A DNA stretch of 64,000 nt from JBDHWI01 sp964590135 (GTDB lineage: Bacteria; Chloroflexota; Anaerolineae; J036; Brachytrichaceae): positions 62,001 through 126,000 of the forward strand of contig CAZPVX010000007.1 of the NCBI GenBank assembly GCA_964590135.1, in the 5' to 3' direction. Position 1 is the stretch's first letter. Each line of letters starts with the position of its first letter. Below are positions 46,812-56,010 of the stretch, piece by piece. Made by a program: the position numbers and the translations under genes. The notes under the pieces were generated by a model. The model made no database searches, was not told the origin of the DNA, and saw nothing but the letters and a program-made list of their open reading frames with translations.

Positions 46812-47287
46812 GCGTGGTGAATCGCAAGCCGTTTCGCGCGCAGATCGCGAGTGAGCTATCCGCTCTGCTGGTAGGCGTGGGCAAGCCGGCAGAGGCGCTG
46901 TATGCGGGACAGGTGGCGAAGTTCGGCGGCAAGTCGCCGGTGGTGGTCATCTCCAGCGCCGGCAGCGAGCGACCGAACGACAGCGGCTATGGCGCGCAGG
47001 ACGCGGTGCTGCTGTTTGCCGTGGACGTGCTGACCAAATATAGCGACGCGCAGCGCGGTTGGGATGAACTCGACAGCGAGGACGCGCTGGACGACATCGA
47101 GCAGATCATCGCTGAGTGGGTGCTGCAAAACAGCGCGCGTCCGCCGGTGGCCGGCTCATCAGTCGCATGGACAAATCTTTCTTACGCAGGGCGGACAGAC
47201 GCAGAGTTGCCGCCGGCGCAAGTGGGCGGCGAGGAATATCGCTGCGAGCGAATCAGTCTGCGCGTCGTGATTCAGGGCGCGCTGTAA
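46808..47287 (+). CDS. Tail terminator-like protein
   Basis: 159 residues. FRAQIASELSALLVGVG, then SSAGSERPNDSGYGAQ and LLFAVDVLTKYSD are typical of tail-completion proteins that cap the tail tube. Position before the major tail gene supports this. Confidence 0.72.
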   Translation: MSVVNRKPFRAQIASELSALLVGVGKPAEALYAGQVAKFGGKSPVVVISSAGSERPNDSGYGAQDAVLLFAVDVLTKYSDAQRGWDELDSEDALDDIEQIIAEWVLQNSARPPVAGSSVAWTNLSYAGRTDAELPPAQVGGEEYRCERISLRVVIQGAL

Positions 47288-47310
47288 GTGCTTAACAGGA
47301 GTGTGAACAC

Positions 47311-47982
47311 ATGTTCATTTCGGGCAAAAACGCGCTCTTTCAAATGGCGCCGTCGGCGGCTGACTGGATTCTGCCGTCGGACACGTATTTCAGTTTCGAT
47401 CAGCAGGCTGTCGATGTGCAGTTGAGTGAGCAGCGCGACAGCACGAGCGTTCCGCGCTACGGCGGCGCAAACGTGACGCTGGGCGGCTACACGTCCTTCA
47501 GCATGAAGGGCAAGGTGTATCTGGACCTGACGACGGGGCGCGTGGTGTGGGTGAACGTCACCACCGCCGGCAGCGCATATACCAGCGCGCCCACCGTCGG
47601 CTTCACCGGCGGCGCGGGCAGCGGCGCGGCGGGCGGTGCAATCATCGGCACAGACGGCTTGGTCAAGGGCGTCATCATGACCAACTACGGCAGCGGCTAC
47701 ACCTCTGCGCCAACAGTGAGCTTCACCGGCGGCGGTGGCTCATCCGCAGCGGCAACGGCCTACATCAACGCCTACACCGACGCCATCTTCAAACTGCTGA
47801 TGGATGCCGACCTGGTGGCCGTGAAATTCTCGCCTGTCGGCATAGGCGCATCGAGCAAGAAGCCGATCTACGCCGGCACGATGGTTTTGACGCAGCGCGA
47901 TATGGATGTGCCGAGCGCCGGCCCCATTTCGTTCACCTTCAGCGGCGAAGGCAATGGCACGTTGACGCGCACGGAATACTAG
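47311..47982 (+). CDS. Major tail (tube) protein
   Basis: 223 residues, beta-rich. Two Ser/Thr/Gly repeats (TTAGSAYTSAPTVGFTGG and MTNYGSGYTSAPTVSFTGG) form an inserted surface domain of the kind often present on tail-tube proteins. Ends with a strand-rich core (GPISFTFSGEGNGTLTR). Position between tail terminator and tape-measure chaperone is standard. Confidence 0.82.
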   Translation: MFISGKNALFQMAPSAADWILPSDTYFSFDQQAVDVQLSEQRDSTSVPRYGGANVTLGGYTSFSMKGKVYLDLTTGRVVWVNVTTAGSAYTSAPTVGFTGGAGSGAAGGAIIGTDGLVKGVIMTNYGSGYTSAPTVSFTGGGGSSAAATAYINAYTDAIFKLLMDADLVAVKFSPVGIGASSKKPIYAGTMVLTQRDMDVPSAGPISFTFSGEGNGTLTRTEY

Positions 47983-48059
47983 ACCTGAGCGATTAATTCC
48001 GCCGGCGTGATTTACACGTGAGGTAAATCGCGCCGGCGCGAAAGGATGCGCATCCGCAC

Positions 48060-48383
48060 ATGAGCGAACAGATTACCGCGCCGCCTTCGCAAGTAGTCGC
48101 GTCTCCGCGCTACACGTTCCGATTTCCCGACGCGGCCACACCTGGCGCGCTGGGCATCTTCGCACAGGCGAAGCCGGCAATGGAAGCAATGCGGCGCGTG
48201 GTGGCGAGCCTGAATGACAAACGACTGCCGCTGCCGGCTGACATCGAAGCTATGGCGACGGCGCTGGCGTGCTTTGCGGATGATCCCAACCGCGAAGCGG
48301 TGAAACGCTACATCTACGAGGAAATGACGCTGGACGAATACGTGCGCACGATCACGGCGCTGCTGGCGACCGTGAAGCAGTAG
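48060..48383 (+). CDS. Tail assembly chaperone-like protein
   Basis: 107 residues between tail-tube and tape-measure genes, the usual place of gpG-like chaperones. TFRFPDAATPGALGIFAQAK and VKRYIYEEMTLDEYVRTITA. No frameshift to a second chaperone frame was seen. Confidence 0.65.
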   Translation: MSEQITAPPSQVVASPRYTFRFPDAATPGALGIFAQAKPAMEAMRRVVASLNDKRLPLPADIEAMATALACFADDPNREAVKRYIYEEMTLDEYVRTITALLATVKQ

Positions 48384-48396
48384 CGCACATACGATC

Positions 48397-51045
48397 ATGG
48401 CAGGCAATGAGCAAGAGCTAAAGCTGGTCGTCACGGGCACGGATAAGTCCGGCTCGCAGACGCTGCGCGATGTGGCGCAGACCGCCAGTGATGTGAACAC
48501 GCAACTGGCCGGCGTGGGCGCAACGGGCGAGGCCGCGATGAACGCGCTTGCCGTCGGCGCGGCTGCGGCGGTGAGTGTGCTGGCCGTGCTCGTGACCGTC
48601 ATTGGCTCAGTTGTCAAGTTCGCGCTCGACGCCATCGAGGCGCAAAAGAATCTCGGCGAGCAGGTCGATGGCATCCAACGCCTGACCGGCTACACGGCTG
48701 AATATGCTTCGACGCTTGCGACTGTCGGCGAGCTGGCCGGCGTGACGACGCAAGAGATCGAACAGATGGCCGCCAATCAGGCGCGCATCTTCTTTCAGGC
48801 TTCGATCATCCAGCAAAAGATCACTGAGGACACTGCGCTCGCGCGCCAACGCGCTGAGCAGCGCGTGTCGCTCTTGATTGAGCAGACTGAGCGGCGCATC
48901 GGCGAGATTCGCGCCGAAAGCGCAGACCGGCAGAAAGACCTGGCCGAGCGCGCGGCAGATGCGCAGACGGAATACAGCCGGCGCGAGCAGGACGCCGCGC
49001 GCGAGAACGGCGAGCGGCGCGAGGAGATTGGCCGGCAGGCGACGCAGCGACTGGGCGACCTCGAAGAATCGCATGTCGAGCGCGTGCAGGCGCTGCAACA
49101 GCGCATCGCCGATGCGGTGGAAGCGCGCACCGAGCAGGCGCAGCGCGATGAAGAGCGACACGCGCAGCGCGTGAGCGATCTCGATGAGGCGCTTGACAGC
49201 ACACGCGCGGCGTTCCAGCAGCGCGAGGCCGACCGCACCGAAGATTTCAACCGCCGGCAAGCCGAAGCAGCGCGCAAGCTGAACGACACGCTGGTGGAGA
49301 TGGCGCGCCGTCGCGATGAGCAGATCGCCGATTCACAGGCGCGCGCGGCGCAACAGAGCGAAGACCTCGCGCGGCGATACCAGGACACCATTACCAGCGC
49401 CGAGCAGAGCATCGAAGACCTGCGCGAGTCTTTCGCTGACCGGCAGGCCGAGCGACAAGACCAGCTCACGGAGCGGCTGAAGGCGCTCGACGAGGCCGGC
49501 GCACAGAAACGCATCGCCACGCAGGATCGCATCGCGCGCGCATCAAGCTCGTTTGAGGCACAGGCCATTCAGGCCGAGCTTGACGCCTTCAACGCGCAGC
49601 AGGACGAGAAAGCGCAGGCGCTGAAGGACGCGGCGGCGGACGATGAGCGCAAGGCCGAAGAGGCGTTCAACAAGAAGCTGAGCCGGTTGCAAGAGCGCAT
49701 CGCCAAAGAGCAGGCCGAATACGAGCGCCAGACGGCAGCGATCAAGGCCGAACTCGACAAGCGCGAGGCCGACACGTTGGCGTCTTACCAGCGCCAGTCG
49801 CAAGCGCTCATCGACGAGGTGTCGCGCTGGTCGCTGGCCGAGGCGTCGCAATTGGCGCGCGATCGCGCTGAGGCGCAGACTGCGAACGCGGCACGACTGG
49901 CCGACATTCAGGATCGCATCGCGCGCGAGAACGCTGAATTTCAACAACAGAGCGCGGATCAGACCAGAGCCTACGACCGCCGGCGCGCCGATTTACAGGC
50001 GTCGCTGGCAAAAGAAAACGACAGCTACACGGAGCAGACCGCGCGCATTGGCGAAGAGTCTGCGCGCCGGCTGCAACAACTCGCGGCTGATTACGAGCGT
50101 GACCGTGACAACGCGAAGCGCGCGCTGGATGCGCAGGTTGCCAACAACGCCGAAGCGCAGACGCAACTGGCCGCTGACACACAGGCGCGCATCGACAAGG
50201 CCAATGCGGCCTACATCGACAGCGCGCGCGTGGTGGGCGATGAACTCAACCGGCAACTGGCGCAGATCGCGCAGAGCGCGCCGCCGGCCGTGCGCGCGGT
50301 GGCCGACCTCGGGCTGAATTTTGACGAGATCAAGAAGCTGAAACCGGAAGAGCAGATGGACTTGCTATTGCGCAAGTTCAACGAGATGCCGGATGGCCTG
50401 ACGAAGAGCGGCGTGGCGATGGCGATCTTCGGCTCCAACGCGAAAGATGTGAACCGGCTGGCCGAGACCTACACGCAAAAGACGCTACCGGACTGGATCA
50501 AACTCACCGGCGACCTGAACCGGCTGATGGATGAGGACGCGGTGAAGGCGTCGATGGCGTATCGCGAGCAACAAAATCTCAACCGGCTGAGCGTGGAGAG
50601 TTTCGCGCTATCCGTCGGCGACGACCTGCTTCCGCAGTGGAACGAGTTGCTCAAGAAACTGCAAGAGTTCTGGCAGATTCACGCGCCGGAGATCAAGGCC
50701 GCATTCAAGGACATCGCGAAGTTCATCGGCGACGTGATCGATGCCATCGGCAAACTGCTCGACCTGCTCAACGGCAAGGCCAATCTGGGGCAACTGCTCG
50801 GCAGTCAGGGCGCAGCGCCGGCCATCAGCGCGGGGCTGAACGTCGGCGGCGGTATCACCGGCGGCGCTGCGGGCGCCGGCTTTGCGGTGGGCAACGTGAT
50901 TGGGCAGGGCATCGCGGGTGGCGTGCCGGCGGGGCAGGTGGTGAATAACGTGTGGAATCTGACTGCGAACTATGCACATCAGGAATATCAGTCTCTGGTT
51001 GACCAGATCCGTTACCTGAATGCGCTATTCGGAGGGAATCGCTGA
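48397..51045 (+). CDS. Tape measure protein
   Basis: 882 residues, the largest phage gene, setting tail length. One transmembrane helix near residues 45-75, then a remarkable block of about 400 residues that is almost entirely Arg/Glu/Gln/Ala heptads (a long coiled coil), and after it a tape-measure-like domain (LNFDEIKKLKPEEQMDLLLR, FGSNAKDVNRLAE). A Gly-rich end follows. The helical length implies a tail of roughly 130 nm if fully stretched, at about 0.15 nm per residue. Confidence 0.9.
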   Translation: MAGNEQELKLVVTGTDKSGSQTLRDVAQTASDVNTQLAGVGATGEAAMNALAVGAAAAVSVLAVLVTVIGSVVKFALDAIEAQKNLGEQVDGIQRLTGYTAEYASTLATVGELAGVTTQEIEQMAANQARIFFQASIIQQKITEDTALARQRAEQRVSLLIEQTERRIGEIRAESADRQKDLAERAADAQTEYSRREQDAARENGERREEIGRQATQRLGDLEESHVERVQALQQRIADAVEARTEQAQRDEERHAQRVSDLDEALDSTRAAFQQREADRTEDFNRRQAEAARKLNDTLVEMARRRDEQIADSQARAAQQSEDLARRYQDTITSAEQSIEDLRESFADRQAERQDQLTERLKALDEAGAQKRIATQDRIARASSSFEAQAIQAELDAFNAQQDEKAQALKDAAADDERKAEEAFNKKLSRLQERIAKEQAEYERQTAAIKAELDKREADTLASYQRQSQALIDEVSRWSLAEASQLARDRAEAQTANAARLADIQDRIARENAEFQQQSADQTRAYDRRRADLQASLAKENDSYTEQTARIGEESARRLQQLAADYERDRDNAKRALDAQVANNAEAQTQLAADTQARIDKANAAYIDSARVVGDELNRQLAQIAQSAPPAVRAVADLGLNFDEIKKLKPEEQMDLLLRKFNEMPDGLTKSGVAMAIFGSNAKDVNRLAETYTQKTLPDWIKLTGDLNRLMDEDAVKASMAYREQQNLNRLSVESFALSVGDDLLPQWNELLKKLQEFWQIHAPEIKAAFKDIAKFIGDVIDAIGKLLDLLNGKANLGQLLGSQGAAPAISAGLNVGGGITGGAAGAGFAVGNVIGQGIAGGVPAGQVVNNVWNLTANYAHQEYQSLVDQIRYLNALFGGNR

Positions 51046-51929
51046 TGCCACAGCCAAACGGTGAAACCTTCGAGCTGGTGCGCGGCGTGACGACGCTCGA
51101 CATCAGCGACCTCATCAACTGGCATGTCGTTGAGTTTGACGGATTCGGCGCGCCACCGATTCGCCGGTTGACGCAGCGCGGCCCCTTGCAGAACGGCGAT
51201 ACCGACGTGGGCTTTCGGCTGGATGCGCGCACGATGCGCATCGCGGTGCTGGCGCGGGCATCAACACCGGCGGGGTTTCATGCTGATCGCGAGACGCTGT
51301 TGGGGATGTTGCGCCCTGGCAACGACGCGCTGAAATTGCGCTGGACGTTCGCCGGCAAGCAGCGCCAGATCGATTGCCATCTCGCGGATGGGTTGAGCCT
51401 GGCCAGCGGGCAGATGATCGCGAACAACTTCCGCGACGTGTTCGTGCTGCGGGCGAGCGACCCGACATGGTATGACCCAAGCGGCGGGAGCGTGCAGTTT
51501 GCGCAGACCGGCGGTGGCACGCCGTGGGCGGTGCCGGTGGTATTCCCTACCAACTTTGGCGCGAGCAACCTGAGCGGCAGCGCGGTGATCTCGTTGAGCG
51601 ACGCGAATGCGTGGGACACCTTCCCGATCATCTACGCGACGGGGCCGGTGACGAACCTCGTGATTACAAACACCGCGACCGGCGACAAGCTCGACTTCAC
51701 CGGCAACAGCATCGGCGGCGGCGTGACCTACACCATCGACCTGCGCTACGGCTACAAGACCGTAATCGATTCATCGAGCGTCAATCGCATCAGCCAGCTC
51801 ACCAGTGACAGCAACCTTGCGACGTTCCGGCTGATTCCAGGCGTCAACACCATCACCGTGACCGGCACGAGCATCTCAGCGGCCGCGAATATTTACATTC
51901 AATACAACACGCGCTATATCGGCGTGTAG
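51045..51929 (+). CDS. Distal tail protein (Dit-like)
   Basis: 294 residues; the start overlaps the tape-measure stop. ISDLINWHVVEFDGFGAPPI and GDTDVGFRLDARTMRIAVL form the N-terminal ring-forming domain of siphovirus Dit proteins. The second half is a beta-sandwich with TGPVTNLVITNTATGDKLDF. It joins the tail tube to tip proteins. Confidence 0.78.
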   Translation: MPQPNGETFELVRGVTTLDISDLINWHVVEFDGFGAPPIRRLTQRGPLQNGDTDVGFRLDARTMRIAVLARASTPAGFHADRETLLGMLRPGNDALKLRWTFAGKQRQIDCHLADGLSLASGQMIANNFRDVFVLRASDPTWYDPSGGSVQFAQTGGGTPWAVPVVFPTNFGASNLSGSAVISLSDANAWDTFPIIYATGPVTNLVITNTATGDKLDFTGNSIGGGVTYTIDLRYGYKTVIDSSSVNRISQLTSDSNLATFRLIPGVNTITVTGTSISAAANIYIQYNTRYIGV

Positions 51930-51963
51930 AGGCCGACCTTAGCAATCGGCGGAGGATTACCCT

Positions 51964-53340
51964 ACGGCAGAGCGATCACAAGTTCATACAACCAACGGCA
52001 CCGGCGACGGCACGAGCGGCGGCTACAGCGCGGCCAACTGGCAGAACATGAACCTGAAGATGTTCATCACCAACCCTGCCGCTGAGGGCGTGCTGTATGG
52101 CATCGGCAACAACCTCGCGGTCACTGGCGCAGCGTCGCCAGTTGCGGTGAACACCGGCAGCGCCCTCGTCTACGGCATCTGGTATGAGAACGACGCGAGT
52201 GCGAACGTGACCATCCCGACGCCGGCGAGCAACCCGCGCATCGACCGCGTGGTGCTGCGCGCGTCGTGGGCGGCGCAGACGGTGCGCATCACGCGCATCG
52301 CCGGCACTGAGGCGGCATCACCAACAGCGCCGGCGCTGACACAGGTGGCGAACACGACGTGGGACATCCCGTTGTATCAAGTGCGCATCACGACGGGCGG
52401 CGTCATCACACTGACCGATGAGCGCACGTATATCAAACACCCAGGCGTGTATGGCTGGCTGAATGCCGCGATGACGGTGAACGACACGATCACGTCATCG
52501 AAATCAAACAGCGGCGGCCTGAATGAAATCGCGGTGGTGAATACGTCAAACACGGCCGGTAGCTATGCGCGGCTTGATGTGAAAGTGGGCGGTGGGGCGG
52601 CCGATGATCCGCTGCTGGTCTATGAAATCCCTGGCGGGAATGCGTGGGCGGCCGGTGTGGACAATTCCGATGGCGACAAATACAAGATCGCGCCGTATTC
52701 CACGGTCGGATCTGGGGACGCGCTGACACTGACGCAGGCCGGCGCGCTGGCGGTGCCGGGGTCAGTGTCAGCGCCGTATGTCTATATCGACGCATCATTT
52801 TTGTCGCAGGTGAGTGGGGGGAATGCGCTCATCAACTTCGACACGAACGATTGGATGATGTATGACCGGACGAACAATGTCTATTGTTTCTATATTGGCA
52901 GCACGTTGCGCGCGACGATTGACGCGAACGGATTCAATGCGTCCAATCTTGGCGCTGGCACGGTGCCGGCGGCGCGCATCACGGCCGTCAGCGCGGATGC
53001 GATAGACGACACGATGGTGGGCAACCGCGTGCCGGCAGTGATTCGCCGGCAGGGCGGCAGCGCGACGGATTGGTCGAGCGCCGGCACGACGAGCTACACG
53101 CCGGCGATGGTCAGAATGCAGGCGGGGACGTTCAGCGTGCCGGCGTCCTCGTCTCCGACTGCTGTGACGTTTCCGGTTGCGTTTAGCCAGCCGCCTGTGG
53201 TCATTACAACCGGTCAAGGCGACACAAACATCATCACCATCTCGTCCATCACAGCTTCCGGCTTCAGCATCCTGGCGCGTGAGCGTGGCGGGAGCTACAT
53301 CGGCGCGATTGCGTGCTGGATTGCAATTGGCACGGAATAA
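51964..53340 (+). CDS. Tail fibre / receptor-binding protein
   Basis: About 458 residues, extended upstream of the first ATG (52048). The reading frame remains coding back to an ACG at 51964 (GCAGAGCGATCACAAGTTC... gives AERSQVHTTNGTGDGTSGGY), which matches the usual fibre N-terminus; GGAGG lies eight bases before the ACG. No ATG, GTG or TTG exists in frame before 52048. The protein is beta-rich with a C-terminal 'knob' (VVITTGQGDTNIITISSITA). Either ACG is used as start or the gene is impaired. Confidence 0.72.
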   Translation, partial: TAERSQVHTTNGTGDGTSGGYSAANWQNMNLKMFITNPAAEGVLYGIGNNLAVTGAASPVAVNTGSALVYGIWYENDASANVTIPTPASNPRIDRVVLRASWAAQTVRITRIAGTEAASPTAPALTQVANTTWDIPLYQVRITTGGVITLTDERTYIKHPGVYGWLNAAMTVNDTITSSKSNSGGLNEIAVVNTSNTAGSYARLDVKVGGGAADDPLLVYEIPGGNAWAAGVDNSDGDKYKIAPYSTVGSGDALTLTQAGALAVPGSVSAPYVYIDASFLSQVSGGNALINFDTNDWMMYDRTNNVYCFYIGSTLRATIDANGFNASNLGAGTVPAARITAVSADAIDDTMVGNRVPAVIRRQGGSATDWSSAGTTSYTPAMVRMQAGTFSVPASSSPTAVTFPVAFSQPPVVITTGQGDTNIITISSITASGFSILARERGGSYIGAIACWIAIGTE

Positions 53341-53343
53341 CCC

Positions 53344-54489
53344 ATGCCCGCCGAGTATTACATCAACCTGACCGACGCCGCCGGCGCACTCGTGGCGACC
53401 GTGAGCGGCGGCATGGGCGGCGATGGTGGCGAGGCGGCTAGCGGCTTCACTTCGCTAGCCTACCGCAACGAGGTGAACGCGCCTGGCTACTGTCGCGTCT
53501 CGTTCGCCGGCAATCATCCGGCGCGCGCGCTGCTGCCCAACAGTGGTCAGGTTGAGGTCTATCGACGCAACACCGATCTGGGCGTGGCGTGGACGCGCGA
53601 CTTCGTGGGCGTCTTTCGCGGGCAGGCACATCGCACAAATGAGACGGGCGAGTGGGTGATCGAGTGCCCTGGCATCATGAGCGTGTTGGGCTGGCGCAAC
53701 GTGGCGTGGTATGCCGGCACGAACAACCGCTCATCGTTTACGAGCATTGCCGCCGAGACGATCATGAAGACGCTGGTGAGCTACAACGCCGGCGCAAATG
53801 CGACTGCGGCGAATGGCAGAGTGCGCGATGGCGTGACCAGCGGCAAACTGAGCAACCTGTGGACGATCAGCAATCAGGCAGACGGTGCCGGCGGCACGGC
53901 GAAGACGTGGAGCTGCGCATGGGACAACCTGCTCGGTGCGTTGCAGGCGTTGCAAAAAACTGGCGCGGGTGGCGACTTCGACCTCATCAAAACTGCCGCA
54001 TCGACGTTTGAGTTTCGCTGGTATGCCGGCCAGCGCGGGACGGATCACACCGCGAGCGTGATTTTCTCACTGGATCGCGGCAACATGGCGCAGCCGGAAT
54101 ACACATTCAACCGGCAGAACGAAGCGACGGTGGCGATTGTCGCCGGCCAGGGTGATGGCACAAGCCGTGTGGTGACGACGCGCAACGGTGCGGACTATTC
54201 GAGCAGCAACGACATTGAGGCGTTCATCGACGGGCGCAGCTATTCAACGACGACGGCATTGCAAGCCATCGGCGACAAGGCGATGTTTGACCGGCGCGCG
54301 CGGCAGTCGCTCAGCTTCAGCGTGCTGCAAGTGCCGAATGCCTACTACGGCGCGCACTACTTTCTCGGCGATCTCGTGACCGCGCGTTATCTCGGCGCGT
54401 CGTTCACGCAGAAGGTGCAGGCGGTGAACGTGACCTTCGATCAAGCCGGCAACGAGCGCATCAGCGTGGAGATGATGACGAATGGCTGA
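53344..54489 (+). CDS. Tail tip protein (Gp37-like)
   Basis: 381 residues. EYYINLTDAAGALVATVSGG, then FTRDFVGVFRG and EFRWYAGQRGTDHTASVIFS agree with siphoviral ReqiPepy6 Gp37-like proteins, which form part of the tail tip near the Dit protein. The family's role is structural; no enzyme motif was seen. Confidence 0.72.
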   Translation: MPAEYYINLTDAAGALVATVSGGMGGDGGEAASGFTSLAYRNEVNAPGYCRVSFAGNHPARALLPNSGQVEVYRRNTDLGVAWTRDFVGVFRGQAHRTNETGEWVIECPGIMSVLGWRNVAWYAGTNNRSSFTSIAAETIMKTLVSYNAGANATAANGRVRDGVTSGKLSNLWTISNQADGAGGTAKTWSCAWDNLLGALQALQKTGAGGDFDLIKTAASTFEFRWYAGQRGTDHTASVIFSLDRGNMAQPEYTFNRQNEATVAIVAGQGDGTSRVVTTRNGADYSSSNDIEAFIDGRSYSTTTALQAIGDKAMFDRRARQSLSFSVLQVPNAYYGAHYFLGDLVTARYLGASFTQKVQAVNVTFDQAGNERISVEMMTNG

Positions 54490-55183
54490 TGATGTGTTCG
54501 ATCTGCTGATGCGCATCAACGCACTGAGCGAGCGGCTGGCCGCGATGGAGCGACAGGAATCGACCAATCGCTCGATTGAGCGCGAAGTGGGCATGAGCGT
54601 GCCTGCTGGTTATACGCTATCTGAGCATTTCACCGCCTCAAGCGCGCCGGCAGGGCTGTCGTGGGCTGGCGCGCCCTTTGGCACGCCGGCGGCGAACCGT
54701 TTGACGTGGGGCGGCGACGGCACGTATGTCGTCAACAGCGACTACACGATGAAGTCGTTCCTGTATTCGACTTCAAACATCGCGCAGAACAAAATCTACA
54801 TGGTGCGCAGCGCGCCGATCGGCAATGGCGGCGCGGGGCTGCGATTGGATGATGGGTCGGATAACAACTACGTTTCGACGTGGTTGAAAGACCTGGGGGA
54901 TGGCACAGCGCGCATCATGCGCGAGATTCGCACCGGCGGCGGCGCGCCTGCGACTACCAACGGCGCGCTGTTGCCTGTCGTTTTTCCCTACCGACTGGCG
55001 ATCTATTACGCTTACAGCGCCGGCACATGGATTCCCTACACGTATATCTATGGCAGTTCGCTGGTATTCACGTTCTCGTCGCCGGCAGCAGTGTCGTGGA
55101 CGCCGGCGCGTTGGGGCGCAGTCCACAACCAGGGCGGCGAGGTGGGGTATAGCTCAACCGACTGGCTGGCGTATCTATCGTAA
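54482..55183 (+). CDS. Terminal tail protein
   Basis: 233 residues. A short N-terminal coiled coil (LLMRINALSERLAAMERQES) trimerises a mostly beta C-terminus (LRLDDGSDNNYVSTWLKDLG, then RLAIYYAYSAGTWIP), consistent with a small fibre or carbohydrate-binding spike. No family recognised. It overlaps the previous gene by eight bases and is the last structural gene before attR. Confidence 0.6.
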   Translation: MADDVFDLLMRINALSERLAAMERQESTNRSIEREVGMSVPAGYTLSEHFTASSAPAGLSWAGAPFGTPAANRLTWGGDGTYVVNSDYTMKSFLYSTSNIAQNKIYMVRSAPIGNGGAGLRLDDGSDNNYVSTWLKDLGDGTARIMREIRTGGGAPATTNGALLPVVFPYRLAIYYAYSAGTWIPYTYIYGSSLVFTFSSPAAVSWTPARWGAVHNQGGEVGYSSTDWLAYLS

Positions 55184-55213
55184 CGCCGGCGGTGGGGTGA
55201 GTATACAAGTGGG

Positions 55214-55229
55214 GCGACCAATTGGTCGC
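55214..55229. repeat. 16-bp palindrome GCGACCAATTGGTCGC (perfect copy 2)
   Basis: Perfect copy in the non-coding stretch between the last tail gene and attR. The pairing extends to 18 bases here (GGCGACCAATTGGTCGCC). Confidence 0.8.
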
Positions 55230-55258
55230 CTCGATTGGCGTGTAGGTAAAGAATCGCG

Positions 55259-55272
55259 CTTGTTAAAGCGTG
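55259..55272. other. attR core (right prophage junction)
   Basis: CTTGTTAAAGCGTG, identical to 5827-5840. Phage DNA lies to the left, host DNA to the right. On the minus strand the host part reads ATG TTT GAC C, the lost start of the aminopeptidase gene. Confidence 0.9.
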
Positions 55273-55282
55273 GGTCAAACAT
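55259..55282 (-). pseudogene. Orphaned 5' end of the aminopeptidase gene
   Basis: From the ATG at 55282 the minus strand reads MFDPRFNK, then runs into phage sequence and stops after 36 codons. It is the displaced start of the gene at 4744-5847, left with the native upstream region. No clear Shine-Dalgarno was seen. Confidence 0.82.
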
Positions 55283-55353
55283 GGCGCGTGAATGATAGCC
55301 CTTAATCTCTCGCAGGAAACGCAAAACCTTCATCCACATGCGCATCCGCTAGA

Positions 55354-56010
55354 ATGCGCCGGATGATGAACACGATGAATCGCCTTGTCGCAGGCTTTCA
55401 GCGCCACTGGCTGGCGGTGCTGGTGGGCATCTTGTTTGCCTACTCTCTCATTCCATTTCTCGCGCCGATGCTCATGCATATCGGCCTCAACGACCTCGCT
55501 CAGGTTATTTATCAGCCCTACAAGCTGATGTGTCACACCTACGGTTTCCGATCTTTCTACTTGTTTGGCGATCAGTTTGCCTATACGCGACCGCAATTTG
55601 AGCAGTTGTCGGGCATCGATACATCAGGCTTCGCCGGCCTGCTCGAATCGCGCGCATTTCAGGGCAATGCCGAGATGGGCTTCAAGGTGGCGCTATGCCA
55701 GCGCGATGTGGCCATCTATCTGTCGATGGCGATTGGCGGCGTGGTCTATGCGCTCACGCGCCGGCGCGCCAAGCCATTGCCGTTCTTGTTGCTGCTGTTG
55801 ATCGGTGTCGTGCCGATTGGGTTGGATGGCTTCTCGCAGTTGCTCAGCCAGCCGCCATTCTTCCTGCTTACCTATCGTGAAAGCGACTGGCAATTGCGCG
55901 CGCTGACTGGCGCGCTGTTCGGCCTCAGCCTGGCGTGGTTCATCTTCCCCTTGATCCAAAGTTCGTTGTTGCCGCCGCCGGCGCAACGGGTGAGTGCAGC
56001 GCATGAGTGA
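55354..56010 (+). CDS. DUF2085 membrane protein
   Basis: 218 residues. Four or five membrane segments. The family pattern C-H-x-x-x-x-R-S-F (MCHTYGFRSFYLFGDQFAY) and C-Q-R-D-V-A-I-Y (LCQRDVAIYLSMAIGG), and GLDGFSQLL near the end, match DUF2085, whose function is unknown. ATG 55363 is another start. It overlaps the thioredoxin gene. Confidence 0.8.
   Translation: MRRMMNTMNRLVAGFQRHWLAVLVGILFAYSLIPFLAPMLMHIGLNDLAQVIYQPYKLMCHTYGFRSFYLFGDQFAYTRPQFEQLSGIDTSGFAGLLESRAFQGNAEMGFKVALCQRDVAIYLSMAIGGVVYALTRRRAKPLPFLLLLLIGVVPIGLDGFSQLLSQPPFFLLTYRESDWQLRALTGALFGLSLAWFIFPLIQSSLLPPPAQRVSAAHE

Larger units (their letters stand above)
5827..55272. mobile_element. Integrated siphovirus-type prophage (phage-plasmid-like)
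   Basis: About 49.4 kb bounded by a 14-bp direct repeat, with the serine integrase gene starting three bases from the left host gene. The gene order is that of a temperate tailed phage: leftward integration, regulation and replication genes from 5.8 to 28.8 kb, and rightward accessory, lysis and structural genes from 28.9 to 55.2 kb. The structural set runs terminase, portal, minor head protein, scaffold, decoration protein, capsid, connectors, tail tube, tape measure and tail tip. There is no sheath or baseplate-wedge gene, so a long non-contractile tail is expected. Plasmid-type partition and PRTRC genes make it unusual. Codon use resembles the host. Confidence 0.95.
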
